From CBDBDZ01 sp965204215 (lineage in GTDB: Bacteria > Pseudomonadota > Gammaproteobacteria > Pseudomonadales > GM7GCV1), in contig CBDBDZ010000011.1 of NCBI GenBank assembly GCA_965204215.1, forward strand, positions 1 through 42,480: a stretch of DNA of 42,480 nucleotides. The letters run 5' to 3'. Every line of letters starts with the position of its first letter. Position 1 is the first letter of the stretch. The position numbers and the translations under genes were made by a program. Positions 22,635 to 30,238 of this stretch are shown in pieces. The notes beneath the pieces are model-generated. The model was not told the origin of the DNA, made no database searches, and was given only the letters and a program-made list of their open reading frames with translations.

Positions 22635-23311
22635 GATAAATAACCTCTTTTTCTAAGATCGCCATGAATATGACCATCTGGATAGTCATCTTTTATCCAA
22701 TCAAAATGTTCTTGTAGTAACTCTCTTGTTGGACTGAAACCATCCATATAAAAGTCTGCTGCCAACCCATCAAGGTGTTTTGATTTCGTAGAAGATTTTT
22801 TTATCCATTCGTGATTGCTTGAGCTTCTTATTTTTCCATTACTATCACGATATCGATCACCTCCAGTAACTATAACATCAACACCAGGAACCGATTTATC
22901 CAAATTTGATAGCGCCTCTCTAATTTGACTATTTTCTAAAACATTGCCATTATAAATAACATCTAAACCACTAGGGTCAACATACATCAAAGGATTCCCC
23001 TCAACATACCCATAAACATTCAACCCACCCCGCAAACCAATCGGATCTCGCGTCACATACAGTCCTATACTATTATCATAATACCGATGCCAGTTATAGT
23101 GTAATCCTGTTTCATCGTCTTGGTATTGCCCTGGGAATCTCAATGGATTGCTGACTTGGGTGTTGGTTTGTGTGATGCCGTTGTCGTTGTGTTTGATTGC
23201 GACGGGGGCGTCCCCTAGGCTGTTTTGTGGGGAGTAGTAATAGCCTCGCATTAGTTCGCCTTGTTCGTTGTATTCGCCGATGGTGACGGCATCTGATTGA
23301 CCGATGTTCAT
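22619..23311 (-). CDS. Orphan Rhs fragment with M15/VanY-type peptidase tip
   Basis: 230 residues. The core lacks the 36-codon DHLNTPQ segment (GITQTNTQV) and has GNSIGLYVTRDPIGLRGG-type junction text, then DPSGL. The tip carries SKHLDGLAADFYMDGF (His179, Asp186) and PDGHIHGDLRKRG (His214, His216), the SxHxxGxAxD...HxH zinc motif of M15 D-Ala-D-Ala carboxypeptidase/endopeptidases. VTGGDRYRDSNGKIRSSSNH is also typical of the fold. It should cut peptidoglycan stem peptides in the periplasm, matching the exported partner. Confidence 0.8.
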   Translation of the reverse strand: MNIGQSDAVTIGEYNEQGELMRGYYYSPQNSLGDAPVAIKHNDNGITQTNTQVSNPLRFPGQYQDDETGLHYNWHRYYDNSIGLYVTRDPIGLRGGLNVYGYVEGNPLMYVDPSGLDVIYNGNVLENSQIREALSNLDKSVPGVDVIVTGGDRYRDSNGKIRSSSNHEWIKKSSTKSKHLDGLAADFYMDGFSPTRELLQEHFDWIKDDYPDGHIHGDLRKRGYLSCGDN

Positions 23312-23465
23312 TTGTAGCCTGCGGTGTCGTAGGTGTAACGACGTTGAATGCTTTTGCTGACACCGTTCTTAAAGGTGTTGGTTTAAGCGTCCCACTGTAT
23401 CATAGCCGTAGCGGATGTCGGTGGATGAGGTGTCGTTGACTTGTTTCATCATCATAACTCTATTA

Positions 23466-23888
23466 TCACCATTCTTTGCACACTTTGTCATCAGTAATAG
23501 GTGACCTTTGAATAATAGTATAGAACTCTATTTCATCATCACTAATTCTCAACACTGTACCAGGATTTACAGTTCCGTCTGAATACAGATTAATCCAAAA
23601 AGGTGGTGCGAAGACTGGATTCCCTAAAATATCACTGACTCGTTCTGCGATTGAATCCTCACTTTCACCAGCATTACAGGAATAAATGTAAATTGGAATA
23701 TCCGAAGTATATTTTGAATGTTCTCTCAATGCATCAGCCACTTCTTCAGCACCCATATTAATTTTTCTTTCGATGAAATCAGGATTGCCATGTCCACCTA
23801 TACTTAAAGAGTCTTCAGGAGGGGAAACCTCATTCAAATACTTGCTAAGCCTGTCTGGTTCTGTTTCATCTGGGTTTAGAAATGAAAA
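23466..23888 (-). pseudogene. Caspase-like (C80/CHAT-type) tip fragment, copy 1
   Basis: The frame is open from 23888 but has no ATG. It reads LNPDETEPDRLSKYLNEVSP, SLSIGGHGNPDFI, then IPIYIYSCNAGESEDSIAER, ILGNPVFAPP. GGHGNP (His) and YSCNAGE (Cys) with the A..ILG..V.AP following are the His-Cys dyad layout of clan CD-type peptidases (C80/CHAT-like) seen in other Rhs tips. It lies after, not before, an immunity-type gene, has no Rhs junction, and its end runs into an Rhs 5' remnant. An almost identical copy is at 33.76-34.18 kb. Confidence 0.6.
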
Positions 23889-24337
23889 CTAGTAATTTCT
23901 TTATTTTCAACATCAAACTCACCATAAAAAGTACATCTATCACCGTCTAGAATACCCACCAGTTTACTTTTCCAATAAGTCTCTGTTTCTTTATAAAATG
24001 CAAAACAAAAGGCATTAAAATAGATGATTTCCTTTGTGCCTTTATTCAAAGCGAATAGCTGCACTTTGTAACTTGGCACAACAACTCTTGATTCAAGTAT
24101 CTTCTTATTTAATGCGTCCTCAACACTTTCAATCAATGGCAGAGATATGTCCCATGTTTCATAAATATCATCAAACCCATATCCTTTAGTAAATTCAGTA
24201 AGTTCGCTACCTTTGTACTCTAAAGCATGAATATCATGGATGCGAAATCTAGCAGCAATCAAACCAACAACGATAAGAACCAAAAGAATAACAACAATAA
24301 TTTTCTTAACCATTTCAGCACCTTCTTTTAATTCCAT
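23876..24337 (-). CDS. Membrane-anchored immunity-type protein, copy 1
   Basis: 153 residues with one N-terminal membrane anchor (IIVVILLVLIVVGLIAA), the rest outside. It is homologous to the orphan lipoprotein at 7.9-8.3 kb (FNAFCFAFYKETETYWKSKL). Its ATG overlaps the stop of a toxin-tail remnant upstream, which is probably its own partner, while the caspase-like fragment downstream is foreign. Its copy at 34166-34603 lacks eight residues of the anchor. Confidence 0.6.
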   Translation of the reverse strand: MELKEGAEMVKKIIVVILLVLIVVGLIAARFRIHDIHALEYKGSELTEFTKGYGFDDIYETWDISLPLIESVEDALNKKILESRVVVPSYKVQLFALNKGTKEIIYFNAFCFAFYKETETYWKSKLVGILDGDRCTFYGEFDVENKEITSFHF

Positions 24338-24462
24338 AAATCATCTCGGATAGCATTTTCAGAAAAATTAGGAAAGCATTGTGACTCACTATTTGCTCCA
24401 CCCAGAATACCATGTTTTGTCCACCGCTGTAGCGTTGACTTAGGTGTATTCTGCGAGTTTCT
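24331..24462 (-). pseudogene. Toxin-tail remnant in front of the membrane-anchored immunity gene
   Basis: Reads LGRNSQNTPKSTLQRWTKHG then ILGGANSESQCFPNFSENAI and RDDLWN before a stop overlapping the immunity ATG. No Rhs core remains upstream; a version of the short dispersed repeat lies at about 24480-24512. Activity unknown. This tail is absent from the duplicate at 34.6 kb. Confidence 0.5.
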
Positions 24463-24565
24463 TCCTAAAATATCATCATCACTCTTTCATCATGCTTTGT
24501 CATGAGCGTGGTGTTTACTTTAATAACAACAGACGAGCAACAAAAAGCAAGGCTTCAGTACGTCC

Positions 24566-25033
24566 CTAATTACGCTTTTCACTATGAACAAGACCGTTAA
24601 AAACTATTTCAAATGAACTTCCATTGGTAAAAACAACTTCATGAACAATTAACCCGTTATCACTAAGTCTAATTTCATGCATCAATAAATCTGAATGCCC
24701 GCGTGAAGCATTTTTTAAATCAATAGAATTTATTGAGTAACGTTCCACACCAATATACTCAAGAGTAATAATACGATCATGATAAGCCCCAAATAGCGAC
24801 AGAATAATAGAACACTCTCTACTTGCATCCCTATCACCACTTCCAACTTCATTAATTACAAGCGACTCTAACCAACTATCATGTAAGCTCGACCTGCTAT
24901 CTAATGAGTACAGCTCCCAATTTGATGCAAAGTCGTAAGTCTCTTTCGAAATGCTACTCCGAATTGAATCAATATAATTAAAGTATTCATCAAAATTTAT
25001 TGTGCCATTACTATCTTTATTTAGCCATTTCAT
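24566..25033 (-). CDS. Cytoplasmic immunity protein of the HEIHVFD tip
   Basis: 155 residues, soluble, no signal peptide (MKWLNKDSNGTINFDEYFNY, SLHDSWLESLVINEVG). Starts at an ATGA overlap with the 39-residue reading frame that separates it from the toxin tip. A cytoplasmic partner predicts a cytoplasmic target. Family not recognised, although the SLHDSWLES element looks like that of other small immunity proteins. Confidence 0.6.
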   Translation of the reverse strand: MKWLNKDSNGTINFDEYFNYIDSIRSSISKETYDFASNWELYSLDSRSSLHDSWLESLVINEVGSGDRDASRECSIILSLFGAYHDRIITLEYIGVERYSINSIDLKNASRGHSDLLMHEIRLSDNGLIVHEVVFTNGSSFEIVFNGLVHSEKRN

Positions 25034-25149
25034 AATCTATCCTGACACGCATCATTTTCTGGATCGCGCCCACACAACCTTTCTATTGAAAGATTAGAAT
25101 GAATATTTCCAACAACAGCTGCTACTCCACCAAATTTAACAAAACACAT
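25030..25149 (-). CDS. 39-residue reading frame between toxin and immunity gene
   Basis: MCFVKFGGVAAVVGNIHSNL then SIERLCGRDPENDACQDRL. It starts immediately after the toxin TAG and overlaps the immunity ATG by four bases, so it may be a translational bridge, or the tail of an earlier toxin tip left by module replacement. No family recognised. Confidence 0.35.
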   Translation of the reverse strand: MCFVKFGGVAAVVGNIHSNLSIERLCGRDPENDACQDRL

Positions 25150-25713
25150 CTATTTATTACCTTTAATATTCACTGAACCTTTCGGTGGAAACCTATCAAA
25201 CTTTCTTAACTCATCAATAGTTTGACCTTTAACTTGATCAGCAACTCCTTTTGGTAAACCCTCAGGTGCTCCTTTATGACCATGTTTATTAATCCAACCT
25301 TTTGGATCGTGAACGCCAACTTCTCGACCTTTCTTATCAAACACATGTATTTCATGACTAGCATCCCCTTGATAATTAAAACGGTCAACTCTTCCTGTAT
25401 AACCATCTCCTAGGTTTATTTCAGATAAGCCTTCAGGATCTATCCAATAAAGAGGATTTCCACTCACATACCCATCAGCATTCATCCCACCCAACAACCC
25501 AATCGGATCACTGATCACATATCGTCCTATACTATTATCATAATACCGATTCCAATTATAATGCAGTCCTGTTTCATCGTCTTGGTATTGCCCTGGGAAT
25601 CGCAGTGGATTGCTGACTTGGGTATTGGCTTGTGTGATGCCGTTGTCGTTGTGTTTGATGGCGATGGGGGCGTTCCCTAGGCTGTTTTGTGGGGAGTAGT
25701 AATAGCCTTGCAT
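25150..25713 (-). CDS. Orphan Rhs fragment with HEIHVFD/GWINKHGH tip
   Basis: 187 residues. Core with the 36-codon deletion (GITQANTQV), DPIGLLGGMNADGYVSGNPL and DPEGL. The tip is about 90 residues: NLGDGYTGRVDRFNYQGDAS, HEIHVFDKKGREVGVHDPKG, WINKHGHKGAPEGLPKGVAD. The HEIHV...GWINKHGH pattern recurs in polymorphic toxins; the conserved His and Lys suggest a nuclease, but I cannot name the family. Upstream, frame and core are broken near 25740-25805. Confidence 0.65.
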   Translation of the reverse strand: MQGYYYSPQNSLGNAPIAIKHNDNGITQANTQVSNPLRFPGQYQDDETGLHYNWNRYYDNSIGRYVISDPIGLLGGMNADGYVSGNPLYWIDPEGLSEINLGDGYTGRVDRFNYQGDASHEIHVFDKKGREVGVHDPKGWINKHGHKGAPEGLPKGVADQVKGQTIDELRKFDRFPPKGSVNIKGNK

Positions 25714-25742
25714 TAGTTCGCCTTGTTCATTGTATTCACTTT

Positions 25743-26201
25743 CTAAACCTTGTTCACTGTAGTGGTAATAGGTGGTTTGGTCGTTGATGGTGTTGCTGGT
25801 GCGTTTTGATACTCGGTCATCTGACCAATGGAATCAGTCTTTTTAGTCAATACACGATTATAACCGAACTCTTCATACTCATAACGCCATTCATCGCCAC
25901 GCACCGTAATTACGTTTGTTAACGTAGGTGGGTTACTAAAGGGGTTCCACTGATATTGAACCGTACGACCTGTATAATCAACTATTCTAATCGGTAGAAG
26001 CCCATTATATATAAAGGTAACCACCAACCGACCAAAATTATCTCTAATCTGATTGATCAAACCATTAGCGTTTCTACCGAATCTAACTGCGACATTATTT
26101 TTATCGCCATAGGAGGTGATATGCCCTTGTTCGTCGTAAGTAATCCAATCGCCTTTACGATTACTCCAGCGATACCCTGATTCTGTCGGCGTAATGCGCA
26201 A
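25743..26201 (-). pseudogene. Rhs N-proximal YD segment fused to the core by a deletion
   Basis: Contains sequence not seen elsewhere in the window: YRWSNRKGDWITYDEQGHIT, NGLINQIRDNFGRLVVTFIY, YTGRTVQYQWNPFSNPPTLT, typical of the first part of an Rhs shell. After MTEYQ it is joined out of frame to INDQTTYYHYSEQGLESE of the late core (breakpoint near 25805), so more than a kilobase of shell is missing. Confidence 0.65.
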
Positions 26202-26235
26202 GTTGCTACCCCTTTATTTCTTTTTAATTCCGTTC

Positions 26236-26595
26236 TTACTTTCTCTTCCTTAAGTAATCTAAAGAAGCGCCAACTAATAAATAATAAAAGTACGACAAAA
26301 ATAAAAGCAATCCAACTATTGCTAAGTGTCTGCCGCCAAATAAAGCTATGTCTTTCAATAACCCAGTATATACGGCAATAGCTAAGATCTGTTCAATGGC
26401 GACCAACGAAGCTGTGTAAACAAGTGTGCTCCTCCAAAATGTACGAGCAGTTGGTCTTAAAAAAATCATTGGAAGTGTTATAAAACTGAAGGCAATAAAG
26501 TACTTAAAATATTGATTGAAGTTTTGTAACTGTGATAATTCAAAAAAGCTAACTAAGCCAATCAACTGAGATACCGCCCCTATCAAATAAAACAT
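26236..26595 (-). CDS. Four-pass membrane immunity protein
   Basis: 119 residues with about four hydrophobic segments (MFYLIGAVSQLIGLVSFFEL, YFKYFIAFSFITLPMIFL, TLVYTASLVAIEQILAIAVY, IVGLLLFLSYFYYLLVGASL). It begins 2 bases after the L,D-transpeptidase-like tip ends. An integral membrane partner for a peptidoglycan-acting toxin is plausible. Family not recognised. Confidence 0.6.
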   Translation of the reverse strand: MFYLIGAVSQLIGLVSFFELSQLQNFNQYFKYFIAFSFITLPMIFLRPTARTFWRSTLVYTASLVAIEQILAIAVYTGLLKDIALFGGRHLAIVGLLLFLSYFYYLLVGASLDYLRKRK

Positions 26596-26597
26596 AC

Positions 26598-27455
26598 TTA
26601 TCTCACTATCACGTCTACCAAACCATCATGACCACCTAACGAACCTGATGGTCCTAATAGCCTTTTATCATCTGAACCAAGGTCTATACAGCCCGCCGAA
26701 CCTGGCTCGTCTCCTCCATGTATAAAGAAACCATCTCGGCCAAACGTTTCTGTACCAGGTTTGGGTTTTAGCGGAACTCTATAATCACCCCAATCGCCAG
26801 TTAAATCTCTTAAAAACCCACCTTCAGTTATATCATCTGGATCAAGAGAGTATTCTCCTGGAGGAATAGGACCCTCCCAAGGAACACTAGCATCTGTAAC
26901 TCCATTTCTTCCACTGGTAAATTCGGAAATACCAACAATATTTCCGTCATCATCTCGAACAATTAAAATTCCTGAACTCGTGAAAGCTTCGACTTCATGA
27001 AGGCCAATACTGTCATACCGAATTACTGGATTGCCCCCAACATATCCATAAGTATTCAACCCACCCCGCAACCCAATCGGATCTCGCGTCACATACCGTC
27101 CTATACTATTATCATAATACCGATACCAATTGTAGTGCAGTCCTGTTTCATCGTCTTGGTATTGCCCTGGGAATCGTATCGGATTGCTGACTTGAGTGTT
27201 GGTTTGTGTGCCTTCGCCGAAGGCATCGTATTGCCCTTGCCAGACTATCGCGCCGTTGGGGCGGGTGAGCATCTGTGGGGTGTTTAGATGGTCGTTTTGG
27301 TAGTAGCTGGTTTGTGTGATGCCGTTGTCGTTGTGTTTGATGGCGATGGGGGCGTTCCCTAGGCTGTTTTGTGAGGAGTAGTAATAGCCTTGCATTAGTT
27401 CGCCTTGTTCATTGTATTCGCCGATGGTGACGGCATCTGATTGACCGATATTCAT
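26598..27455 (-). CDS. Orphan Rhs fragment with L,D-transpeptidase/Tlde1-like tip
   Basis: 285 residues, open. Core end with DHLNTPQMLTRPNG and DPIGLRGGLNTYGYVGGNPV. The tip includes GPIPPGEYSLDPDDITEGGF, DWGDYRVPLKP, and FFIHGGDEPGSAGCIDLGSD (His246, Ser253, Cys256), the H-x(6)-S-x-G-C catalytic motif of the YkuD/DUF2778 (Tlde1) group. This is a better match to the classic motif than the 4.1 kb tip. Predicted to act on peptidoglycan in the periplasm. Confidence 0.8.
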   Translation of the reverse strand: MNIGQSDAVTIGEYNEQGELMQGYYYSSQNSLGNAPIAIKHNDNGITQTSYYQNDHLNTPQMLTRPNGAIVWQGQYDAFGEGTQTNTQVSNPIRFPGQYQDDETGLHYNWYRYYDNSIGRYVTRDPIGLRGGLNTYGYVGGNPVIRYDSIGLHEVEAFTSSGILIVRDDDGNIVGISEFTSGRNGVTDASVPWEGPIPPGEYSLDPDDITEGGFLRDLTGDWGDYRVPLKPKPGTETFGRDGFFIHGGDEPGSAGCIDLGSDDKRLLGPSGSLGGHDGLVDVIVR

Positions 27456-27575
27456 TTGTTGTAGGTAGCCTGCGGTGTCGTAGGTGTAACGACGTTGAAT
27501 GCTTTTGCTGACACCGTTCTTAAAGGTGTTGGTTTAAGCGTCCCATTATATCATAGCCGTAGCGGATGTCGGTGT

Positions 27576-27632
27576 AAGCAAAAACTGGTCATGGAGATGA
27601 TTGACGCTGTTATTCAACAACAAGCATCATAA
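27576..27632 (+). pseudogene. 3' remnant of XRE regulator gene (copy 4)
   Basis: Identical to copy 3 at 18474, including 5' junction and spacing to the small gene; the region from the Rhs core to the small gene is nearly the same in both places. Confidence 0.7.
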
Positions 27633-27692
27633 CTTAAAGGTGCTGTAACACCTCAACTCAGCTAATCACAACAACCTAGCTAGAGGTTATTA

Positions 27693-28058
27693 ATGACTAA
27701 AGCAGATACTACGTCAGTTGATGGCGTTTCTTCAACTCCTTTGCAAGATCAGCGTTTGGCGCGGCTTGAGGATAAACTTAACCAATTACTCGCTTGTCAT
27801 GAGTTTTATGATCTGGCCATCCGTGCCATTACTCACGACAGCTTTGATGAGGAGCTTGGTAGACAGCGTTGGCACTTGGGCTTGTTTTTACAACAACAGT
27901 GGTTGCACGACCAAGGGCAAGACATCATCAACAACTGCAAACACTTCGACAAGGAATCCACAGTCCTTGACTGTGGTACGTCCCTAGTTTTCTCAATACA
28001 CTATCGTAAACTAGAACCGTTGGGGTTCATAGCTTCCTCATCTTTAAGAGAGGGATAA
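27693..28058 (+). pseudogene. Conserved 92-codon small gene, copy with frameshift
   Basis: Matches the intact copy at 18.6 kb through QQWLHDQGQDIIN, then the same one-base loss as in the copy at 1.3 kb shifts the frame, and the ORF runs 40 codons into the antisense of the next immunity gene. The identical lesion in two distant copies implies copying after the mutation. Confidence 0.6.
27958..27976. repeat. Boundary hairpin, copy 3
   Basis: CCACAGT-CCTTG-ACTGTGG followed by TACGTCCCTAGTTTTCTC. The type-37-like module begins right after it. The duplicate at 41.75 kb has a damaged hairpin (ACAGTT-CTT-AACTGT) but the same flank. Confidence 0.6.
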
Positions 28059-28309
28059 TACTTCTTCTTCTCTAATAGTTGGTAAAACAGTACACCATGA
28101 ATTCCATTTACATCCTTCTTTGGAATTCGGCGTGTCCACATCTCACTAAGATAAGGCATTATCTTAACCCAGTCATCACTGACCTCTAGATCTTCGATAA
28201 AAGCAACATCAGCATCTTCTTTGAAGATCAAATTAAAACCATCATTGCTAATTTGGAAGATATCGTAAACACAGTTTATTGCTGCATCAATTATTTGGAT
28301 ATTTTTCAT
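28001..28309 (-). CDS. Immunity protein of the type-37-like tip, copy 1
   Basis: 102 residues from ATG (a GTG two codons earlier overlaps the toxin stop). Soluble: MKNIQIIDAAINCVYDIFQI, GFNLIFKEDADVAFIEDLEV, WVKIMPYLSEMWTRRIPKKD. No export signal, so a cytoplasmic partner is likely. Identical copy at 41793-42101, and a truncated relic at 9.7 kb. Intact although its toxin here is frameshifted. Confidence 0.65.
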   Translation of the reverse strand: MKNIQIIDAAINCVYDIFQISNDGFNLIFKEDADVAFIEDLEVSDDWVKIMPYLSEMWTRRIPKKDVNGIHGVLFYQLLEKKKYYPSLKDEEAMNPNGSSLR

Positions 28310-28311
28310 AC

Positions 28312-28966
28312 TCACCTTCGCCGTCCACCCGGATAAACATTCTCATACCCTCTACCTCTAGGCCTTGAACATCCCAGTGCGGTCCACCGTGAGCACGGCC
28401 ACCATGTCCGGTTGGCACCCAAACATTTCCATCAGCATCTCTCCACCCGTTACCAGGACCATTTGGATTAGGCGCCCAATCATCGCCGCCTGGAGGGTCA
28501 ACAAAGCCTTCATCTGAGCCAGGTTTACCAGGTGCTTTTGCTCCTTCAGGATCATATGCATCAGCAGGTGGGGGTCGGTTTTCAGAGTTTGGTGGTATAT
28601 CACCTTCTCCAAAACACCCATTATCATCACTACAATTCTCACCTATAGCAATCATCATTCCCAAAGCAGCACACCATTTAAGGCCTTCAATAATCGGAGG
28701 AATAAGTGGGATAACTATGGCCGCCTCACCTGTAGGATCATAGAACTTTAAAGGGTTCGAATTCGCATAACTATAAGTATTAATCCCCCATCCAACCCAA
28801 TCGGATCGCTGGTGACGTATCGAACCCCCGACGTGCGTCGTAGTCCCACATCGTACTTTTTCCTAGACGCATCAATGAGTTGCACAGCATCAGCCCCGAC
28901 GTAAACACCCTGTTTTACGTTTTTACGCCCTAGACGCGGTTTTTGCCCTACATGGATGTAGGGCAT
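28312..28966 (-). pseudogene. Leader-Rhs fusion with type-37-like tip, frameshifted
   Basis: Begins with the leader (MPYIHVGQKPRLGRKNVKQG) joined to RYVTSDPIGLDGG. A poly-C tract one base short (five C at 28786-28790 against six at 17.95 kb) shifts the frame, which resumes as EGLKWCAALGMMIAIGENCS, then DADGNVWVPTGHGGRAHGG and PHWDVQ. A missing T near 28360 (AGGCCTTGAAC against AGGCCTTTGAAC at 42.15 kb) replaces RPRGRGYENVYPGGRRR by an unrelated ending. The AHGGPHWDVQ motif resembles tips annotated as polymorphic toxin type 37, from memory. Confidence 0.65.
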
Positions 28967-29062
28967 GTCAGTAACGCAGGAGCGGTTACTGGCCTGACTT
29001 ATTTTTGCAACTTGATTGAAGAAGGCTTGAGTCTCTATTCGGTTATTTTGATTAGTGTAACA
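28833..29062 (-). repeat. Unrecognised non-Rhs leader block, copy 3
   Basis: Third copy of the block at 14217 and 15853, again between a 35-codon primase remnant and a toxin-tip fusion. Its end differs (KYDVGLRRTSGVRYVTSDP), so the Rhs breakpoint lies a little earlier in the core here than in the other two. Confidence 0.6.
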
Positions 29063-29170
29063 TTAATTGATTTGAACCTCTTTCAGCTCATACCCTTGGG
29101 CTTCGGCTAAGCGGAGCAATGACACGTTCTGTTTTAACGTTTGTAGCTCACTATCGTTGATTCTGCTCAT
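29063..29170 (-). pseudogene. Primase N-terminal remnant (copy C)
   Basis: MSRINDSELQTLKQNVSLLR then LAEAQGYELKEVQIN and a stop. Same truncation point as copies A and B; start and promoter region differ. Divergent from the XRE gene at 29291, with an operator-like palindrome between them. Confidence 0.65.
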
Positions 29171-29251
29171 TTCGGTGCTCCTCTAAAAACTTGTCAATAC
29201 CTATTAGAAACTTTTTTCATTGCTAATTTCACTTGGCAAACTTGATTTATA

Positions 29252-29272
29252 AATATAAGATTATCCTATATT
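29252..29272. promoter_or_regulatory. 21-bp near-perfect palindrome, likely XRE operator
   Basis: AATATAAGATTATCCTATATT: 18 of the 20 non-central positions are symmetric. It lies 19 bases before the XRE start and in the shared intergenic region with the primase remnant; TATATT-type sequence inside could overlap the -10 region, so binding would repress transcription. Role inferred. Confidence 0.6.
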
Positions 29273-29290
29273 GCAACACAGGACAAACCC

Positions 29291-29707
29291 ATGTCAAATC
29301 AGGAGACTTTAAAAACCGGGGATATACTTCAAGCTGAACCTAACTGGCTTGGAGATATTTTCGTGACTTCACCATTAACTGCGGCTGATATTGGCGTTCG
29401 TTTAGCACGACTGCGTAAAGACAAAGGCATTACTCAAGGCGAACTCGCTGAAGCGTTGTCGCTTTCACAACCCATGATCTCAGACTATGAACGGGGCGAG
29501 TTACGTCTGCATGGCGAGTTAATCGTTGAGATCGTAAAAATACTTAAAGTCTCAACTGATGAACTTCTTGGTACTAAGACCGTTGCCAAGGAAACACCAA
29601 GTAAAAACCGCCGTCTCTCACGACGACTTCAAGCAATAGACCAGTTACCACAACGAGACCAACAAGCATTGATGCGAACCATCGATGCTTTTATTTCTAA
29701 ATCCTAA
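29291..29707 (+). CDS. XRE-family transcriptional regulator, type 3
   Basis: 138 residues. A 35-residue N-terminal extension (MSNQETLKTGDILQAEPNWL) precedes the helix-turn-helix (VRLARLRKDKGITQGELAEA, LSLSQPMISDYERGELRL), then a linker with NRRLSRRLQAIDQLPQRDQQ and a short last helix. Its overall plan is like the type 1 regulator at 14.7 kb. After its stop 48 bases remain before the next minus-strand gene end. Probably represses itself through the palindrome at 29252. Confidence 0.8.
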   Translation: MSNQETLKTGDILQAEPNWLGDIFVTSPLTAADIGVRLARLRKDKGITQGELAEALSLSQPMISDYERGELRLHGELIVEIVKILKVSTDELLGTKTVAKETPSKNRRLSRRLQAIDQLPQRDQQALMRTIDAFISKS

Positions 29708-29756
29708 TTGGGGGAACTTAAAAAATGTCGTATCGCTATTGTGGACGAATGGCTGG

Positions 29757-30197
29757 TTATCTTTCTCTCTTTTTCTGTTCCAAAAAATTAAAAACGATTC
29801 CACTTAGAGCACCGCAAATAAATAATGATAATAATAACACTCCTCCTGAGCTGGAAGTAATCTCAGGCAGATTCCAATCAAAGAATAAACAAATAATGTA
29901 AGGAACAATTACTACAAACCCGCCCCCAAAAGCACAACTAAAATAGTTTAAAAACGAGTATTTACTAGCAAGCAAGTAAAGTGGCCCACCAATTATAAAG
30001 ACAAAAAAAGTTGATATTAAAAAGCCGACTGTAAAAAATAGAAACCCTATTTCAAAATACGTTTTTAGTTGATGTTCGAAAGATATCGCTCTGAACTCTG
30101 GCGTCATATATATGACAAAAATCATAAAAAAATTAAGGGCTAAAAATAAGCCAATACATATTGAAACAAAAAACGACTTTTTAAATAACCACGTCAT
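29757..30197 (-). CDS. Four-pass membrane immunity protein
   Basis: 146 residues with four hydrophobic segments (FFVSICIGLFLALNFFMIFV, FLFFTVGFLISTFFVFIIGG, FGGGFVVIVPYIICLFF, VLLLSLFICGALSGIVF). It lies 41 bases after the Cys-rich tip. Immunity role inferred from position. Confidence 0.6.
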   Translation of the reverse strand: MTWLFKKSFFVSICIGLFLALNFFMIFVIYMTPEFRAISFEHQLKTYFEIGFLFFTVGFLISTFFVFIIGGPLYLLASKYSFLNYFSCAFGGGFVVIVPYIICLFFDWNLPEITSSSGGVLLLSLFICGALSGIVFNFLEQKKRER

Positions 30198-30238
30198 TAG
30201 TTTAGCCTTTGATTCCCATCAAACGTATTGATTGAAAA

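Noticed and set aside
29709..29790. Plus-strand frame LKKCRIAIVDEWLV, vaguely like a glycosyltransferase start
   Set aside because: Only a dozen similar residues; it runs antisense into the next immunity gene and has no continuation.
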